DNA of 64,000 nucleotides from Bacteroidales bacterium (lineage in GTDB: Bacteria; Bacteroidota; Bacteroidia; Bacteroidales; Marinilabiliaceae). The position numbers and the translations under genes were made by a program. The stretch is from NCBI GenBank assembly GCA_017960905.1, contig JAGCYH010000036.1, positions 1 to 64,000 of the forward strand. Reading direction: 5' to 3'. This document shows positions 35,576 through 44,459 of this stretch, one piece after another (position 1 is the first letter of the stretch; each line of letters begins with the position of its first letter). The notes under the pieces are model-generated. The model ran no database searches. It was not told where the DNA came from and worked only from the letters and a program-made list of their open reading frames with translations.

Positions 35576-36331
35576 ATGGAAGAAAACAGAAAAGTAGTTA
35601 TCGAACTTCAGAACGTAAAGCGCGACTTCAAAGTAGGTTCGGAGACGGTTCATGCCCTGCGCGGTGTGTCGTTCAAGATTTACGAGGGCGAGTTCGTAAC
35701 GATAATGGGAACGTCGGGTTCGGGCAAATCGACATTGCTCAACCAGTTGGGTTGCCTCGACACGCCAACCAGCGGCGAGTATTATCTCGACGGCACCTCG
35801 GTGCGCGAGATGAGCAAGTCGCAGCGTGCGCGACTGCGCAACCGCAAGATAGGCTTTGTGTTTCAGAATTATAATCTTCTGGCCAAAACGACAGCCGTTG
35901 AGAACGTAGAGCTGCCGCTGATGTACAACAGTAGCTACAACGCCTCACAACGCCGCGAGGCCGCCATAAAGGCCCTCGAGGCCGTCGGCCTTGCCGACCG
36001 CCTCGAGCACAAGAGCAACCAAATGTCGGGCGGACAGATGCAGCGCGTAGCCATTGCACGGGCTCTTGTCAACAACCCAGCCGTCATCCTTGCCGATGAG
36101 GCCACGGGCAACCTCGACACTCGCACCTCATTCGAGGTGCTCGTACTCTTTCAGAAGCTGCACGCCGAAGGACGAACAATAATTTTCGTCACTCACAACC
36201 CCGAAATAGCTCAGTACAGCAGCCGCAACATAATGCTGCGCGATGGTAAGATACGCGAAGATGTCATCAACAACAACATCTTGTCGGCGGCAGAGGCCCT
36301 GGCCAACCTGCCCAAGCCACAAGACGATTAA
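35576..36331 (+). CDS. ABC transporter ATPase (MacB/LolD type)
   Basis: 251 residues from the ATG at 35576; a longer frame from 35396 overlaps the adaptor gene and encodes an Arg-rich non-homologous stretch, so it is rejected. Walker A is [10 protein letters not shown], the signature [15 protein letters not shown], Walker [13 protein letters not shown] and the switch His in VTHNPE. It powers the permease encoded next. In E. coli these two parts are fused as MacB; here they are separate genes 12 bases apart. Confidence 0.96.
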   Translation: MEENRKVVIELQNVKRDFKVGSETVHALRGVSFKIYEGEFVTIMGTSGSGKSTLLNQLGCLDTPTSGEYYLDGTSVREMSKSQRARLRNRKIGFVFQNYNLLAKTTAVENVELPLMYNSSYNASQRREAAIKALEAVGLADRLEHKSNQMSGGQMQRVAIARALVNNPAVILADEATGNLDTRTSFEVLVLFQKLHAEGRTIIFVTHNPEIAQYSSRNIMLRDGKIREDVINNNILSAAEALANLPKPQDD

Positions 36332-36343
36332 AACCACATAGTT

Positions 36344-37570
36344 ATGAATTTTCTCAATTTGATAAAAATAGCCATCAAAGCCATCAGAAGCAACCGATTC
36401 CGCTCGTTTCTGTCGATGCTCGGCATTATTATCGGCGTAGCCGCCGTGATAATAATGATGGCTATCGGACAAGGCTCGAAAGAGAGCGTCCGGCAGAATA
36501 TTTCGCAAATGGGTACCAACATCATAATGATACAACCCGGTACCGACATGATGCGTGGCGGCGTCAGACCCGACCCGTCGTCGATGCAGACTCTCAAACT
36601 CGAGGACTACAACGCACTCCTGGAGTCGGACCTGCAGTTCGTTTCACACATGAGCCCCGAAGTAACAGCCTCGGGTCAGTGCATCTACGGCGCCAACAAC
36701 ACTTCGACAACCGTTTATGGCGAAAGTGTCGAGTACCTCGACATTCGCCAGCTCGAAGTGACTGACGGCGAGATGTTTACCAACGACGATATCAAAAAAA
36801 GCTCAAAAGTCTGTGTGATAGGCAAGACCGTAGCCACACAACTTTTCCCCGACGGCAGCGACCCGATAGGCAAAACAATCCGTTTCAAGTCGATTCCGTT
36901 CAAAGTTGTCGGCGTGCTGAAGTCGAAAGGCTACAATAGTTTCGGCATGGACCAGGACAATCTGCTCATAGCGCCCTACACCACCGTCATGAAGCGCATA
37001 CAGGCACAAACCTATTTCTCGTCCATCAACTGCTCGGCCCTCACCGAAGAGGTTACCGACTACGCCATCGATGAGCTCACCGCCAAACTGCGCGCCCTGC
37101 ACAAGCTCAAAGACTTTGCCGAAGACGACTTCACCATACGCTCGCAACAAGAGATGATGGATACCATGAGCTCGACAATGGATATGATAACCATAATACT
37201 CGTTGTGGCAGCAGCGTTTTCGCTGCTGGTGGCCGGCATAGGCATCATGAACATCATGCTTGTGTCTGTCACAGAGCGCACTAAAGAGATTGGCCTGCGT
37301 ATGTCGGTAGGAGCGCGCGGCTTCGACATCAGCTGTCAGTTCCTCATCGAGTCGATAATGATAAGCCTGACGGGCGGCATAATAGGCGTCTTGGTAGGTT
37401 ACTTCGCCAGCATACTGTGCTCCACCCTCTTCATGCTGCCCACATCGATACCGCTGTGGGCCATTGTAGTGAGCTTCATTGTATGCACCGTGATAGGCAT
37501 CGGCTTCGGCTACTTCCCTGCCCGCAAAGCCGCAATGATGGACCCGATAGAGGCCATCCGTTACGAATAG
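36344..37570 (+). CDS. MacB-type ABC transporter permease
   Basis: 408 residues. One N-terminal membrane helix (SMLGIIIGVAAVIIMMAIG), a large periplasmic MacB_PCD domain (about 45-240), and three C-terminal helices of the FtsX domain ending with ARKAAMMDPIEAIRYE, the classic family ending. It works by mechanotransmission with the ATPase, adaptor and TolC to move substrates out of the periplasm: antibiotics, peptides or lipids. The substrate cannot be read from the sequence. A strong terminator closes the operon. Confidence 0.96.
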   Translation: MNFLNLIKIAIKAIRSNRFRSFLSMLGIIIGVAAVIIMMAIGQGSKESVRQNISQMGTNIIMIQPGTDMMRGGVRPDPSSMQTLKLEDYNALLESDLQFVSHMSPEVTASGQCIYGANNTSTTVYGESVEYLDIRQLEVTDGEMFTNDDIKKSSKVCVIGKTVATQLFPDGSDPIGKTIRFKSIPFKVVGVLKSKGYNSFGMDQDNLLIAPYTTVMKRIQAQTYFSSINCSALTEEVTDYAIDELTAKLRALHKLKDFAEDDFTIRSQQEMMDTMSSTMDMITIILVVAAAFSLLVAGIGIMNIMLVSVTERTKEIGLRMSVGARGFDISCQFLIESIMISLTGGIIGVLVGYFASILCSTLFMLPTSIPLWAIVVSFIVCTVIGIGFGYFPARKAAMMDPIEAIRYE

Positions 37571-37604
37571 AAAAACGTGTTTTTCATTAGTTAATAATGT
37601 TTGG

Positions 37605-37649
37605 TGCGGTTGCAAAGAAAAGTTTTTTCTTTGCAACCGCATTTTTTTT
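37605..37649. terminator. Terminator of the efflux operon
   Basis: A perfect 16 bp stem (37605-37620 with 37626-37641) with a five-base loop, followed by eight T. It is 34 bases after the permease stop. Confidence 0.9.
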
Positions 37650-37679
37650 GAAAAGTATTAAAAAGAAATTGTATTTTTA
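37647..37679 (+). promoter_or_regulatory. Promoter of the AbiEii-type pair
   Basis: TTTG (37647-37650), 21 bases, TATTTTTA (37672-37679), 18 bases before the first gene. The -33 element overlaps the T-run of the preceding terminator. Confidence 0.5.
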
Positions 37680-37697
37680 CAAAAAAAAACAGACGAC

Positions 37698-38030
37698 ATG
37701 TTGCAACGGCCTAAAATAGTAAACATTTTCGATAAACTGAAAGCGCAGAACTGCTTTTGGTCGTATGACAATGTGCGTGTCGAACAGGTTACCGACGACC
37801 AGCTGATAGAGAAAGCTCTCATATATCTCGATTTGCCTGATATCGACTCTGTAATAAGCATTTATGGCAAAACACACGTTAAACGTGTGTTTCGTGAACG
37901 CTTAATTCCACAAGGAGAATACTACTATACTCTCAACCGTTTCCTCGCGTGGTATTATTTTGATGTCAAACGTCCCGACACATATCTGCTCCAGCAGATG
38001 ACACGGCATATAAACAAAATATCCGCATGA
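37698..38030 (+). CDS. DUF6922-like antitoxin of AbiEii-type pair
   Basis: 110 residues, no signal peptide. The pattern KLKAQNCFWSYDN and the later RFLAWYYFDVKRP resemble short proteins that precede AbiEii-type nucleotidyltransferases in Bacteroidota (DUF6922), so it is the probable antitoxin. Its stop overlaps the toxin start by four bases (ATGA), which ties their translation together. The gene carries an 11 bp inverted repeat (37870-37892). Confidence 0.75.
   Translation: MLQRPKIVNIFDKLKAQNCFWSYDNVRVEQVTDDQLIEKALIYLDLPDIDSVISIYGKTHVKRVFRERLIPQGEYYYTLNRFLAWYYFDVKRPDTYLLQQMTRHINKISA
37870..37892. repeat. Intragenic inverted repeat, 11 bp arms
   Basis: AAACACACGTT, one base, exact complement, inside the antitoxin-like gene. 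Confidence 0.8.
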
Positions 38031-38671
38031 AAGGACTTGCAAAACATACGGCAGTCATTTTTAACGCCATCTCTAATTTGGAATGTATTCGCCCGTTTTT
38101 ACTGGTTGGCGAGACCGCACTAGCATTGCAACTGGACCATAGATTGAGCGAAGACCTGGACTTTATGAAATGGCGCACTTCGGCACAAGAGAAAATGGAA
38201 GTTGACTGGGCATGGATACGGAAAGAATTGGAATCTGTCGCTTCTATTCAAAATATGAATCTCATGGATATTGACCATGTAGAGTTCATTTTAGAAGGCG
38301 TAAAAGTATCTTTTTACGCGAGTCCTAAATACTTACCAGTAACAGAGCCTGTCCACGTGCTTAACAATGTTTATGCGGCCGACTTACTTGCTATAGGCGC
38401 TATGAAAATGGAAGTATTGCTTCGGCGTAGCACTTTTCGCGACTACTACGATATCTTTGTGCTGTTGCAACACGACATACCATTCACAAAAATGGTTAAT
38501 GCGGCTTTGGAATACTCAAGGCACAATCTGCATACCAAGAATCTGTACGCCATGCTGACCAACGGAAGTCGATTCTGTCAGGATTCCTATTTCGAGCAAT
38601 TATGTCCCAAATACACTGTAACAAGTTCAGACACAGAGAGTTTCTTTCGCCAATTGATTCTAAAACAATAA
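38027..38671 (+). CDS. AbiEii/AbiGii-type nucleotidyltransferase toxin
   Basis: 214 residues. The family motif is LVGETALALQLDHRLSEDLDF, with the paired acidic residues (DLDF) that bind metal; most relatives have GG where this protein has GE. Later FRDYYDIFVLL is also typical. Proteins of this family add nucleotides to a cellular target, for example tRNA in MenT toxins, and abort phage infection or act as type IV toxins. The antitoxin gene is directly upstream with a four-base overlap. The G-to-E change near the active site could weaken activity. Confidence 0.9.
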   Translation: MKGLAKHTAVIFNAISNLECIRPFLLVGETALALQLDHRLSEDLDFMKWRTSAQEKMEVDWAWIRKELESVASIQNMNLMDIDHVEFILEGVKVSFYASPKYLPVTEPVHVLNNVYAADLLAIGAMKMEVLLRRSTFRDYYDIFVLLQHDIPFTKMVNAALEYSRHNLHTKNLYAMLTNGSRFCQDSYFEQLCPKYTVTSSDTESFFRQLILKQ

Positions 38672-38707
38672 CATAAGACCTTTCACAGAAATATAGGAGA
38701 TAACATT

Positions 38708-39106
38708 ATGAAACTATTGGGTGTAGAAAAAGAAGATAACAATCTGTACTCCGAATGGAAACTGACTTACCGGGTCGGTTGGACGCAGATATGCAATGCC
38801 GCCATGCTGATTTACCAGTATACCGACGATGTGGAGATAATTGTCGGCGATGCGAATGGCAAATCAGAAGTAAAAGTAAACAAAGCTGAAGAGATTCTTT
38901 CGCTCGAAGAGATGGGATACCTTACCATCCGTGGCATGTCGGAGATAATAAAGGTGCCTGTCATGATTACGTTTTACAATCAGTCGGACCTTGTCCGCGT
39001 AATTGTGATTTGCACAACCGATGAGTTTAAAGAAGCCGATTATAAGCTGTTCAACCTGTCGATGTGCCAATATATGGATTCGGCAGAACTTGCAATGTAC
39101 AGATAA
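38708..39106 (+). CDS. Uncharacterised protein after the AbiEii-type pair
   Basis: 132 residues, no signal peptide or membrane helix. The first half looks like a small alpha/beta domain (WTQICNAAMLIYQYTDDVEII). No family recognised. It lies 36 bases after the toxin gene with no terminator between, so it may belong to the same transcript. Confidence 0.65.
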   Translation: MKLLGVEKEDNNLYSEWKLTYRVGWTQICNAAMLIYQYTDDVEIIVGDANGKSEVKVNKAEEILSLEEMGYLTIRGMSEIIKVPVMITFYNQSDLVRVIVICTTDEFKEADYKLFNLSMCQYMDSAELAMYR

Positions 39107-39123
39107 ACTTAAAAACGATACAT

Positions 39124-40701
39124 ATGAAGGTTTTATTAGCAAATGTTTTGATGATGATGGCGGCTCTGAACACTTTTGCCGCAAACAATTATGATTTTTC
39201 AGCCAAATGCAGTTCTGGGCAAACACTATATTATACAATCACAAACGACACGGAGCCTTATACAGTTGCTGTTGTACCTCCTCACGGGAGTTTTGGAGTT
39301 CAAAGCAATTCTTATAATACCCCTTGGTATGGTTTTGACAAACCAACTGGTGATTTAGTTATTCCAGAAACTGTAACATTTAATGACATAACGTATACAG
39401 TAACCTATATTGGGCAGGAAGCTTTTTCCGCGTGTACAGGTATTAATAACTTGTCTGTTCCAAGTACCATACAAGGTGTTGGTTATTGGGCATTTTCTGC
39501 TACTTTTGGGAGTGGTGTTAGTACTAGTATTATTATAAAAGATAAGAATCTAAATGAATATAAGAACGCGTTGTATCTAGGGAACACTGAAAATCCATAC
39601 GTTATACTTGTCAAAGCAAGAAATACCGAGATAAGTACTTGTGTGATAAACGATGGCTGTAAATGTATATGTGAAAATGCATTTGCTAATTGTACAAAAT
39701 TACAATACAGAAAATATGATAATGCATCATACTTAGGGACACCACAAAACCCATTTTTGTGTCTTGTCATAGCGGATACTGATGTTACATCAAGTAAAAT
39801 ACATAAAGACTGTAAATTTATTGCAGGAGAACATGGTGGACGTAAAACAGGTGCTGGTGGGTTTTCAAACTGTTATAATCTTTCTTCGATTTCTTTTCCT
39901 GAAGGTATTGTGAGTATCGGATGCTCTGTTTTTGATCATTGTTGGAAATTACAATTCGTTTCTATTCCAAATACTGTTACAAATATTGGTGGTTATGCGT
40001 TTAGCTATGCAGAAGAGCCTGAGGAATATCGGGAATCTCGAAGAACCATACTTATACCCAAATCTGTTACAAGTGTAGGCAGGAGTACATTTAATGGGAA
40101 TGTTGATGTTTATTGTGAGGCTGAATCAAAACCAAAGAATTGGAATGAGTATTGTCGAGGGAATTGCATCTGGGGATGCAAAGTTATCCGCACTGAAGTA
40201 AATGACTTAGAGCAAGGAGAGATACAAATTCAAGGCGAGAACTACACAGCAGTAACTGACGACGGAGCTCTTTGGTATTCACCTGATATTGAGAACAGTA
40301 GTGTCTCGCTTACCGCAATTCCTAAAGATGGCTATCACTTTGTACGATGGGAAGGTGCGCCCATAATATCTGAAGGGAAAGAGTATCAGCTTCGTGATTT
40401 TGTAAATGTAAATAAGCCTTCCATATCCCTTCCGGTAACATCGAGCTACACATACAAAGCTGTTTTTGAGCAAAATACCCCAACGGCAGTTTCGCAGAGC
40501 TCAGATAAGGTTCTAACCGTTTCGTCATTCGGGAAAAACATTATTGTCGATGGTGCCACGACTTACATCGAAGTTTACGATGCCGTCGGTAGGCGCATAG
40601 TCCGCCAAGCCCCCGATGTACAAAACACCATTGCAGTATGCAACAGCGGCGTGTTTATAGTGAAGAGCGGAGGGGATGTGAAGAAAGTTGTAGTGAAATA
40701 A
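39124..40701 (+). CDS. BspA-like leucine-rich surface protein with type IX-like tail
   Basis: 525 residues from the ATG at 39124; a longer frame from 39064 overlaps the preceding gene and lacks a signal peptide at its start. A signal peptide (cut near TFAAN) is followed by LRR_5 repeats (about 60-320, such as YIGQEAFSACTGINNLSVP and VTNIGGYAFSYAE), an InlB-type repeat (SLTAIPKDGYHFVRWEGAP) and a C-terminal domain like type IX sorting signals (IEVYDAVGRRI ... GVFIVKSG ... KKVVVK). Such proteins bind host or bacterial surfaces. The AT-rich codon use differs from the core genes. Confidence 0.88.
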   Translation: MKVLLANVLMMMAALNTFAANNYDFSAKCSSGQTLYYTITNDTEPYTVAVVPPHGSFGVQSNSYNTPWYGFDKPTGDLVIPETVTFNDITYTVTYIGQEAFSACTGINNLSVPSTIQGVGYWAFSATFGSGVSTSIIIKDKNLNEYKNALYLGNTENPYVILVKARNTEISTCVINDGCKCICENAFANCTKLQYRKYDNASYLGTPQNPFLCLVIADTDVTSSKIHKDCKFIAGEHGGRKTGAGGFSNCYNLSSISFPEGIVSIGCSVFDHCWKLQFVSIPNTVTNIGGYAFSYAEEPEEYRESRRTILIPKSVTSVGRSTFNGNVDVYCEAESKPKNWNEYCRGNCIWGCKVIRTEVNDLEQGEIQIQGENYTAVTDDGALWYSPDIENSSVSLTAIPKDGYHFVRWEGAPIISEGKEYQLRDFVNVNKPSISLPVTSSYTYKAVFEQNTPTAVSQSSDKVLTVSSFGKNIIVDGATTYIEVYDAVGRRIVRQAPDVQNTIAVCNSGVFIVKSGGDVKKVVVK

Positions 40702-40710
40702 AAAAACACC

Positions 40711-40740
40711 AAAAGCCACGGACTTATGTCCGTGGCTTTT
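40711..40740. terminator. Bidirectional terminator between convergent genes
   Basis: A 13 bp perfect stem (40711-40723 with 40728-40740), loop TTAT, with A-run and T-run on the two sides. It serves the BspA-like gene and the convergent ddh gene. Confidence 0.9.
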
Positions 40741-40766
40741 GTATTAAGATGAGCGAAATATAATTA

Positions 40767-41666
40767 TTACACTAAGTGAGCAATAAGTTCTTCTTTATCG
40801 CCATAGAGCATGTCGATAACCGGAATCTCAATCATGGTGTAGGCGCCAGGTTTCTGCTTCATCGAAGCGCGTGCCACATTGACGAGCACCTGCGCTGTAA
40901 GCGCAGGGTTGTTAATCTTCATGTCGAATTCGAACAGTTGGTTGTGCGTACGACCCGAAACGCCCTTGCGCACGAGGTTAACGCCGTGTCCCACGTCGTT
41001 GAGCTCTTTCACCGAAGGCACTTGCGTTACGTGTGTCTCGTCGTTCACGAAGTATGGGTCGGCTTTGATGGCAGCCTCCACTTTCTTGAAGTCGGCACCG
41101 TCCTCAAGCTCTACGTAAACCATACGGCGGTGTATGCCAGTGCCAAGCGGAATAGTCATCGAGAGACCGTCGCGAACGCCTTCGATGGCGCGCACAGCAA
41201 CAGAGTGTCCCATGCTGCGTCCCGGACCGAAATTGGTGTACGAGATGCCTTTGGGCGCGAGGCTCTGCATGAGCGAACGCACTATAGAGTCAGAACCTGG
41301 GTCCCAACCGGCCGAGATGACCGAAACGGCGTTGTTGGCCCTGGCCACAGCGTCGAGAGTGCGGCGCAAGTCAACTATCTTTGTGTGAATGTCGAAGCTG
41401 TCGACGGTGTTGATGCCCATGGCCAAAATCTCTTTGGCAAATTTCTCAACGCTGCGTGTCGGAGTGGCAAGTATTGCCACGTTGACATCTTTCAGTTCGC
41501 TGATGTTTTTAACTACCTTGTAATTAGCAAGTTCTGCCGGCTGCGGTTCGCCAGCGTTGCGGCGAACGACGCCTGCAATTTCGAAATCCTCTGATTCTTC
41601 GAGCGCTTCGAGAGTGTAGCGCCCTATGTTGCCATAACCTACTATGGCTGCTCTGATTTTTTTCAT
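40767..41666 (-). CDS. ddh: meso-Diaminopimelate dehydrogenase
   Basis: 299 residues. It converts L-2-amino-6-oxopimelate (tetrahydrodipicolinate) to meso-diaminopimelate with NADPH and ammonia in one step, for lysine and peptidoglycan synthesis. The N-terminal Rossmann segment [18 protein letters not shown] binds NADPH. The middle has [11 protein letters not shown] and [18 protein letters not shown], typical of Ddh. It is transcribed alone from a TATCTTTG promoter (41703-41710). Confidence 0.95.
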   Translation of the reverse strand: MKKIRAAIVGYGNIGRYTLEALEESEDFEIAGVVRRNAGEPQPAELANYKVVKNISELKDVNVAILATPTRSVEKFAKEILAMGINTVDSFDIHTKIVDLRRTLDAVARANNAVSVISAGWDPGSDSIVRSLMQSLAPKGISYTNFGPGRSMGHSVAVRAIEGVRDGLSMTIPLGTGIHRRMVYVELEDGADFKKVEAAIKADPYFVNDETHVTQVPSVKELNDVGHGVNLVRKGVSGRTHNQLFEFDMKINNPALTAQVLVNVARASMKQKPGAYTMIEIPVIDMLYGDKEELIAHLV

Positions 41667-41702
41667 TTATGTAGATTTTTTTGTTTGTCTTTTTATCAAT
41701 CA

Positions 41703-41710
41703 CAAAGATA
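41703..41710 (-). promoter_or_regulatory. ddh promoter -7 element
   Basis: TATCTTTG on the minus strand, 36 bases before the ddh ATG. Confidence 0.55.
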
Positions 41711-41999
41711 GCGGAAAAATACCATTCGGTATTTTTCTTCGTTCTTTTTACGTGGAAATACGCCGAAAATTAAGTGTATCACTTACGGGAAGAGGGCCAT
41801 CGTATCATTATATCACATCACCGAATAAGGCGAATTGCAAACTAACTGAACTTCGCCTCGTTTTTAGTCCACCGCCAAGCAAAAACATAATACTCTGTGC
41901 CTTAATATTTTAACACAATCAAAAATTACGTTAATTTCGTTCACTTCGGTGACGAAAGGAAAAACGCGGATTTTTTTTATCAAAAAATGCTCAAAAAAT

Positions 42000-42030
42000 T
42001 TGCAGTGTAAAAAAAAAGCTCTACTTTTGC
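42000..42030 (+). promoter_or_regulatory. tRNA-Phe promoter
   Basis: TTTG (42000-42003), 19 bases, TACTTTTG (42023-42030): a consensus promoter about 35 bases before the mature tRNA. Confidence 0.75.
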
Positions 42031-42065
42031 ATCGTTTTTCAGAGATAACGCTGACAGACACCGAT

Positions 42066-42138
42066 GGTGCCATAGCTCAGTTGGTATAGCAAAGGACTGA
42101 AAATCCTTGTGTCCCTGGTTCGATTCCCGGTGGCACCA
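42066..42138 (+). tRNA. tRNA-Phe (GAA anticodon)
   Basis: 73 bases. Acceptor arm GGTGCCA pairs with TGGCACC and the discriminator is A. The anticodon stem AAGGA/TCCTT closes loop CTGAAAA, giving anticodon GAA. T-arm CCTGG/CCCGG with TTCGATT. The CCA end is not encoded. A terminator follows within 10 bases. Confidence 0.97.
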
Positions 42139-42140
42139 CA

Positions 42141-42176
42141 AACAAAAAGCCTCAGATTTTTCTGAGGCTTTTTTTG
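42141..42176. terminator. Terminator after tRNA-Phe
   Basis: Perfect stem (42144-42156 with 42161-42173), loop TTTT, followed by T-rich sequence. It also faces the end of the glycosyltransferase gene (42184), so it probably works both ways. Confidence 0.9.
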
Positions 42177-42183
42177 TTTTATG

Positions 42184-43389
42184 TCAGTTCTTTATCAAAC
42201 CCTCCATCACTTCGGCAAACTGGCGGGCTTCGCTTTGGCGCGAGAATTGTGCTTTCGCTTCGGCATCTACTTGCTGGTGCGTGAATCCGTTTGCCTTCCA
42301 TTCGTCGAATTTATCTTTGATAAATTCGATGGTCTCGCCAACGTTGCGCGCAGCCACGCCGGCTTTGCTCTGGCCGATGACCTGCGCGAGGCATTCCTCG
42401 TCGCTACGAACGCACAGAACGGGTTTTTCGCAGCCAAGGGCTTCGAAAAACTTCGTCGTCATGATGCCATGCGGACCGCGCTCGGTGGCTTTGTTGGTCA
42501 GCACAACGACAATGGAGCTCTCGTTAAGTATGTCGGGCATACGGTCGGCCGACACGGTGCGACTGATTTCGGTGCAGTGCTGCAAGTGGTACCGCTCGCT
42601 TAGCTCGCTGACTTGCCGCATGCTCACCTCATCGACAAACCACCTGATTTTTAATGCTTTAGCAAAGACTTCGTCTTTGCACATCGTTTGTAAAGCCTCG
42701 AAGAGCAGTGTCGGGTTGCGCAGACCAAGGTCGAGCACGCGACCAGTGTATGTGATTGTGAAATAGTCGGTACGCACCTCTTTGTATTTGAACACATCGG
42801 CATCGAACCCGTTGTATATCAGGTGAGTATTGCTGTTGTATCGCCGAAGCACATCGACATGCCACGGCGAGACGGTAGTTACGGCGCTGGCATTCCGCAG
42901 TATTCTGTTGCGGCGTATATTATTTATCCAACGTAGTTTGAAGAATTGTACAAATTTCTGAAATCCAACAGGTTGCACGAATTGTTCCATTATGTCGCGC
43001 AAGTCGACGCAGAGAGGGATGTTAAAATGCTGAGCTATTTTTTCCCCGCACAAGAGCGGAAAAATATAATAGCTCAAGCAGAGCACAAGGTCGAAATGCC
43101 GGCCTTTCAACAGCTGCTTCGCGCAGCGGCAGAGCTTACGGTCTTTGCGCGAGAATAGGTAGTCGCCAATGTTTTGCAGCTTGGCTGCAAAACGGTTTCG
43201 CGAGGTGAGCTGTATTTGGTGCACGCTGAAGTTCTCGCGTTGTATGTCGATTGGCCAAGTGGTGTGGCCCTCTTTAGCCGCAACAACGGTTATTCTGTAG
43301 CCGGCATCAAGATGTCGGCACAGATACCCCATTCGCGGTGCGAAGTCGGGCGGAAAAGCGTCACATATTATGAGGATATCTCTTTGCAT
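42184..43389 (-). CDS. Glycosyltransferase, GT4-like
   Basis: 401 residues. N-terminal LIICDAFPPDFAPRMGYLCRHL and C-terminal GIMTTKFFEALGCEKPVLCV with EAL and KxxE-type patterns fit GT-B fold retaining transferases of family GT4. It would add a sugar from a nucleotide donor to a surface glycan. Its start overlaps the end of wecB by 22 bases, and it is last in the leftward run from the deacetylase gene. Sugar and acceptor unknown. Confidence 0.88.
   Translation of the reverse strand: MQRDILIICDAFPPDFAPRMGYLCRHLDAGYRITVVAAKEGHTTWPIDIQRENFSVHQIQLTSRNRFAAKLQNIGDYLFSRKDRKLCRCAKQLLKGRHFDLVLCLSYYIFPLLCGEKIAQHFNIPLCVDLRDIMEQFVQPVGFQKFVQFFKLRWINNIRRNRILRNASAVTTVSPWHVDVLRRYNSNTHLIYNGFDADVFKYKEVRTDYFTITYTGRVLDLGLRNPTLLFEALQTMCKDEVFAKALKIRWFVDEVSMRQVSELSERYHLQHCTEISRTVSADRMPDILNESSIVVVLTNKATERGPHGIMTTKFFEALGCEKPVLCVRSDEECLAQVIGQSKAGVAARNVGETIEFIKDKFDEWKANGFTHQQVDAEAKAQFSRQSEARQFAEVMEGLIKN
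43171..43193. repeat. Intragenic hairpin, 10 bp stem
   Basis: GTTTTGCAGC, loop TTG, exact complement, inside the glycosyltransferase gene (NRFAAKLQN). Confidence 0.85.
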
Positions 43390-44459
43390 AGTATCTCAAT
43401 GATTTTTTGCGCGCTAATGCCTGTGCCATAGTCGGTTATTGGTTGCCGAGCAAACGGCGACGCTATAGCTGCTTTAATTTTCTGTGCGTCGGTCCCCACT
43501 ATTTTGTTCCAGCCGGCGCTCACCGTCTCCACCCATTCTGTCTCGTCGCGCAGCGTGACGCACGGCGTCTGATGGAAATATGCCTCTTTCTGAATGCCGC
43601 CCGAGTCGGTCAGAATCAGGCTGGCGCTTTTCTCAAGCATAATCATATCCAAGTAATTGGCTGGTTCAGTGACTTTTATGGCGCTATTGCCAAAGGCAAG
43701 CGCCTTCAGACGGGCGTCAGATTCTATCACATTCCGCGTACGCGGATGCAGCGGAAGAACGACGGGCACTTCAGCCGAAGCAACATCGGAAAGCGCTGAG
43801 AATAACGCCGTTAGCTTCGCCACATTTGTATTCTCGGCACGGTGAATAGTGGCCAGATAAAAACCTTTGTGCCGCAGGTTGAGACGCGACAGAATGTCGG
43901 AACTCTTCTGAGCGACGGCTGCGAACATAAGCGCGGCGTCGTACATCACATCGCCAACATGATAAACATTTTCAGTGATACCTTCGGCGGCGAGATTCTT
44001 TACCGCGGTGGCTGTCGGGCAGAACAGCCATCGGGCGCGGCGGTCGGTAGCTATGCGGTTGTGCTCTTCAGGCATAACGTTGTTGAAACTGCGCAGTCCG
44101 GCTTCGATGTGGGCTATTGGGATATTCAGTTTCTCGGCAGCAAGCGCGCCAGCCAAAGTCGAATACGTGTCGCCGTAGAGCAGCACACAGTCGAAATGCT
44201 CCGCCGCCACAGCTTTGACTATTTCTTCGGCCATAGGTTCGGGCATCATGGCGCTGCAATTGAGCTGCCACGCTGGTTTCGGTATTCGGAGGTCGTCGAA
44301 GAATATCTGGCTCATATTGTGGTCGTAGTGCTGTCCGGTGTGCAGTATCAGCTCGTCAATGCGGCTCTTGCCGCATTGGCCGAGTCGGCCGATCGCGCTA
44401 CTTACGGCCGCTGCTTTTATGAATTGCGGTCGCGCTCCTATGATAGTCAGAATCCTCAT
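43368..44459 (-). CDS. wecB: UDP-N-acetylglucosamine 2-epimerase (non-hydrolysing)
   Basis: 363 residues from the ATG at 44459; the longer frame to 44651 overlaps the deacetylase gene and is rejected. It interconverts UDP-GlcNAc and UDP-ManNAc, a precursor for surface polysaccharides. The N-terminus ILTIIGARPQFIKAA and later HTGQHYD, EAGLRSFN, PEEHNR and LTDSGGIQKEA are family hallmarks. Its start overlaps the deacetylase stop by four bases (ATGA). Confidence 0.96.
   Translation of the reverse strand: MRILTIIGARPQFIKAAAVSSAIGRLGQCGKSRIDELILHTGQHYDHNMSQIFFDDLRIPKPAWQLNCSAMMPEPMAEEIVKAVAAEHFDCVLLYGDTYSTLAGALAAEKLNIPIAHIEAGLRSFNNVMPEEHNRIATDRRARWLFCPTATAVKNLAAEGITENVYHVGDVMYDAALMFAAVAQKSSDILSRLNLRHKGFYLATIHRAENTNVAKLTALFSALSDVASAEVPVVLPLHPRTRNVIESDARLKALAFGNSAIKVTEPANYLDMIMLEKSASLILTDSGGIQKEAYFHQTPCVTLRDETEWVETVSAGWNKIVGTDAQKIKAAIASPFARQPITDYGTGISAQKIIEILCKEISS

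Larger units (their letters stand above)
41667..42065. other. Intergenic region between ddh and tRNA-Phe
   Basis: 399 bases. It holds the ddh promoter (41703-41710), a plus-strand stem of 7 bp followed by CGTTTTT (about 41827-41865), a small stem with a TTCG loop near 41938-41958, and the tRNA-Phe promoter. No convincing open frame. The first stem could end a short RNA, but nothing else supports one. Confidence 0.45.
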
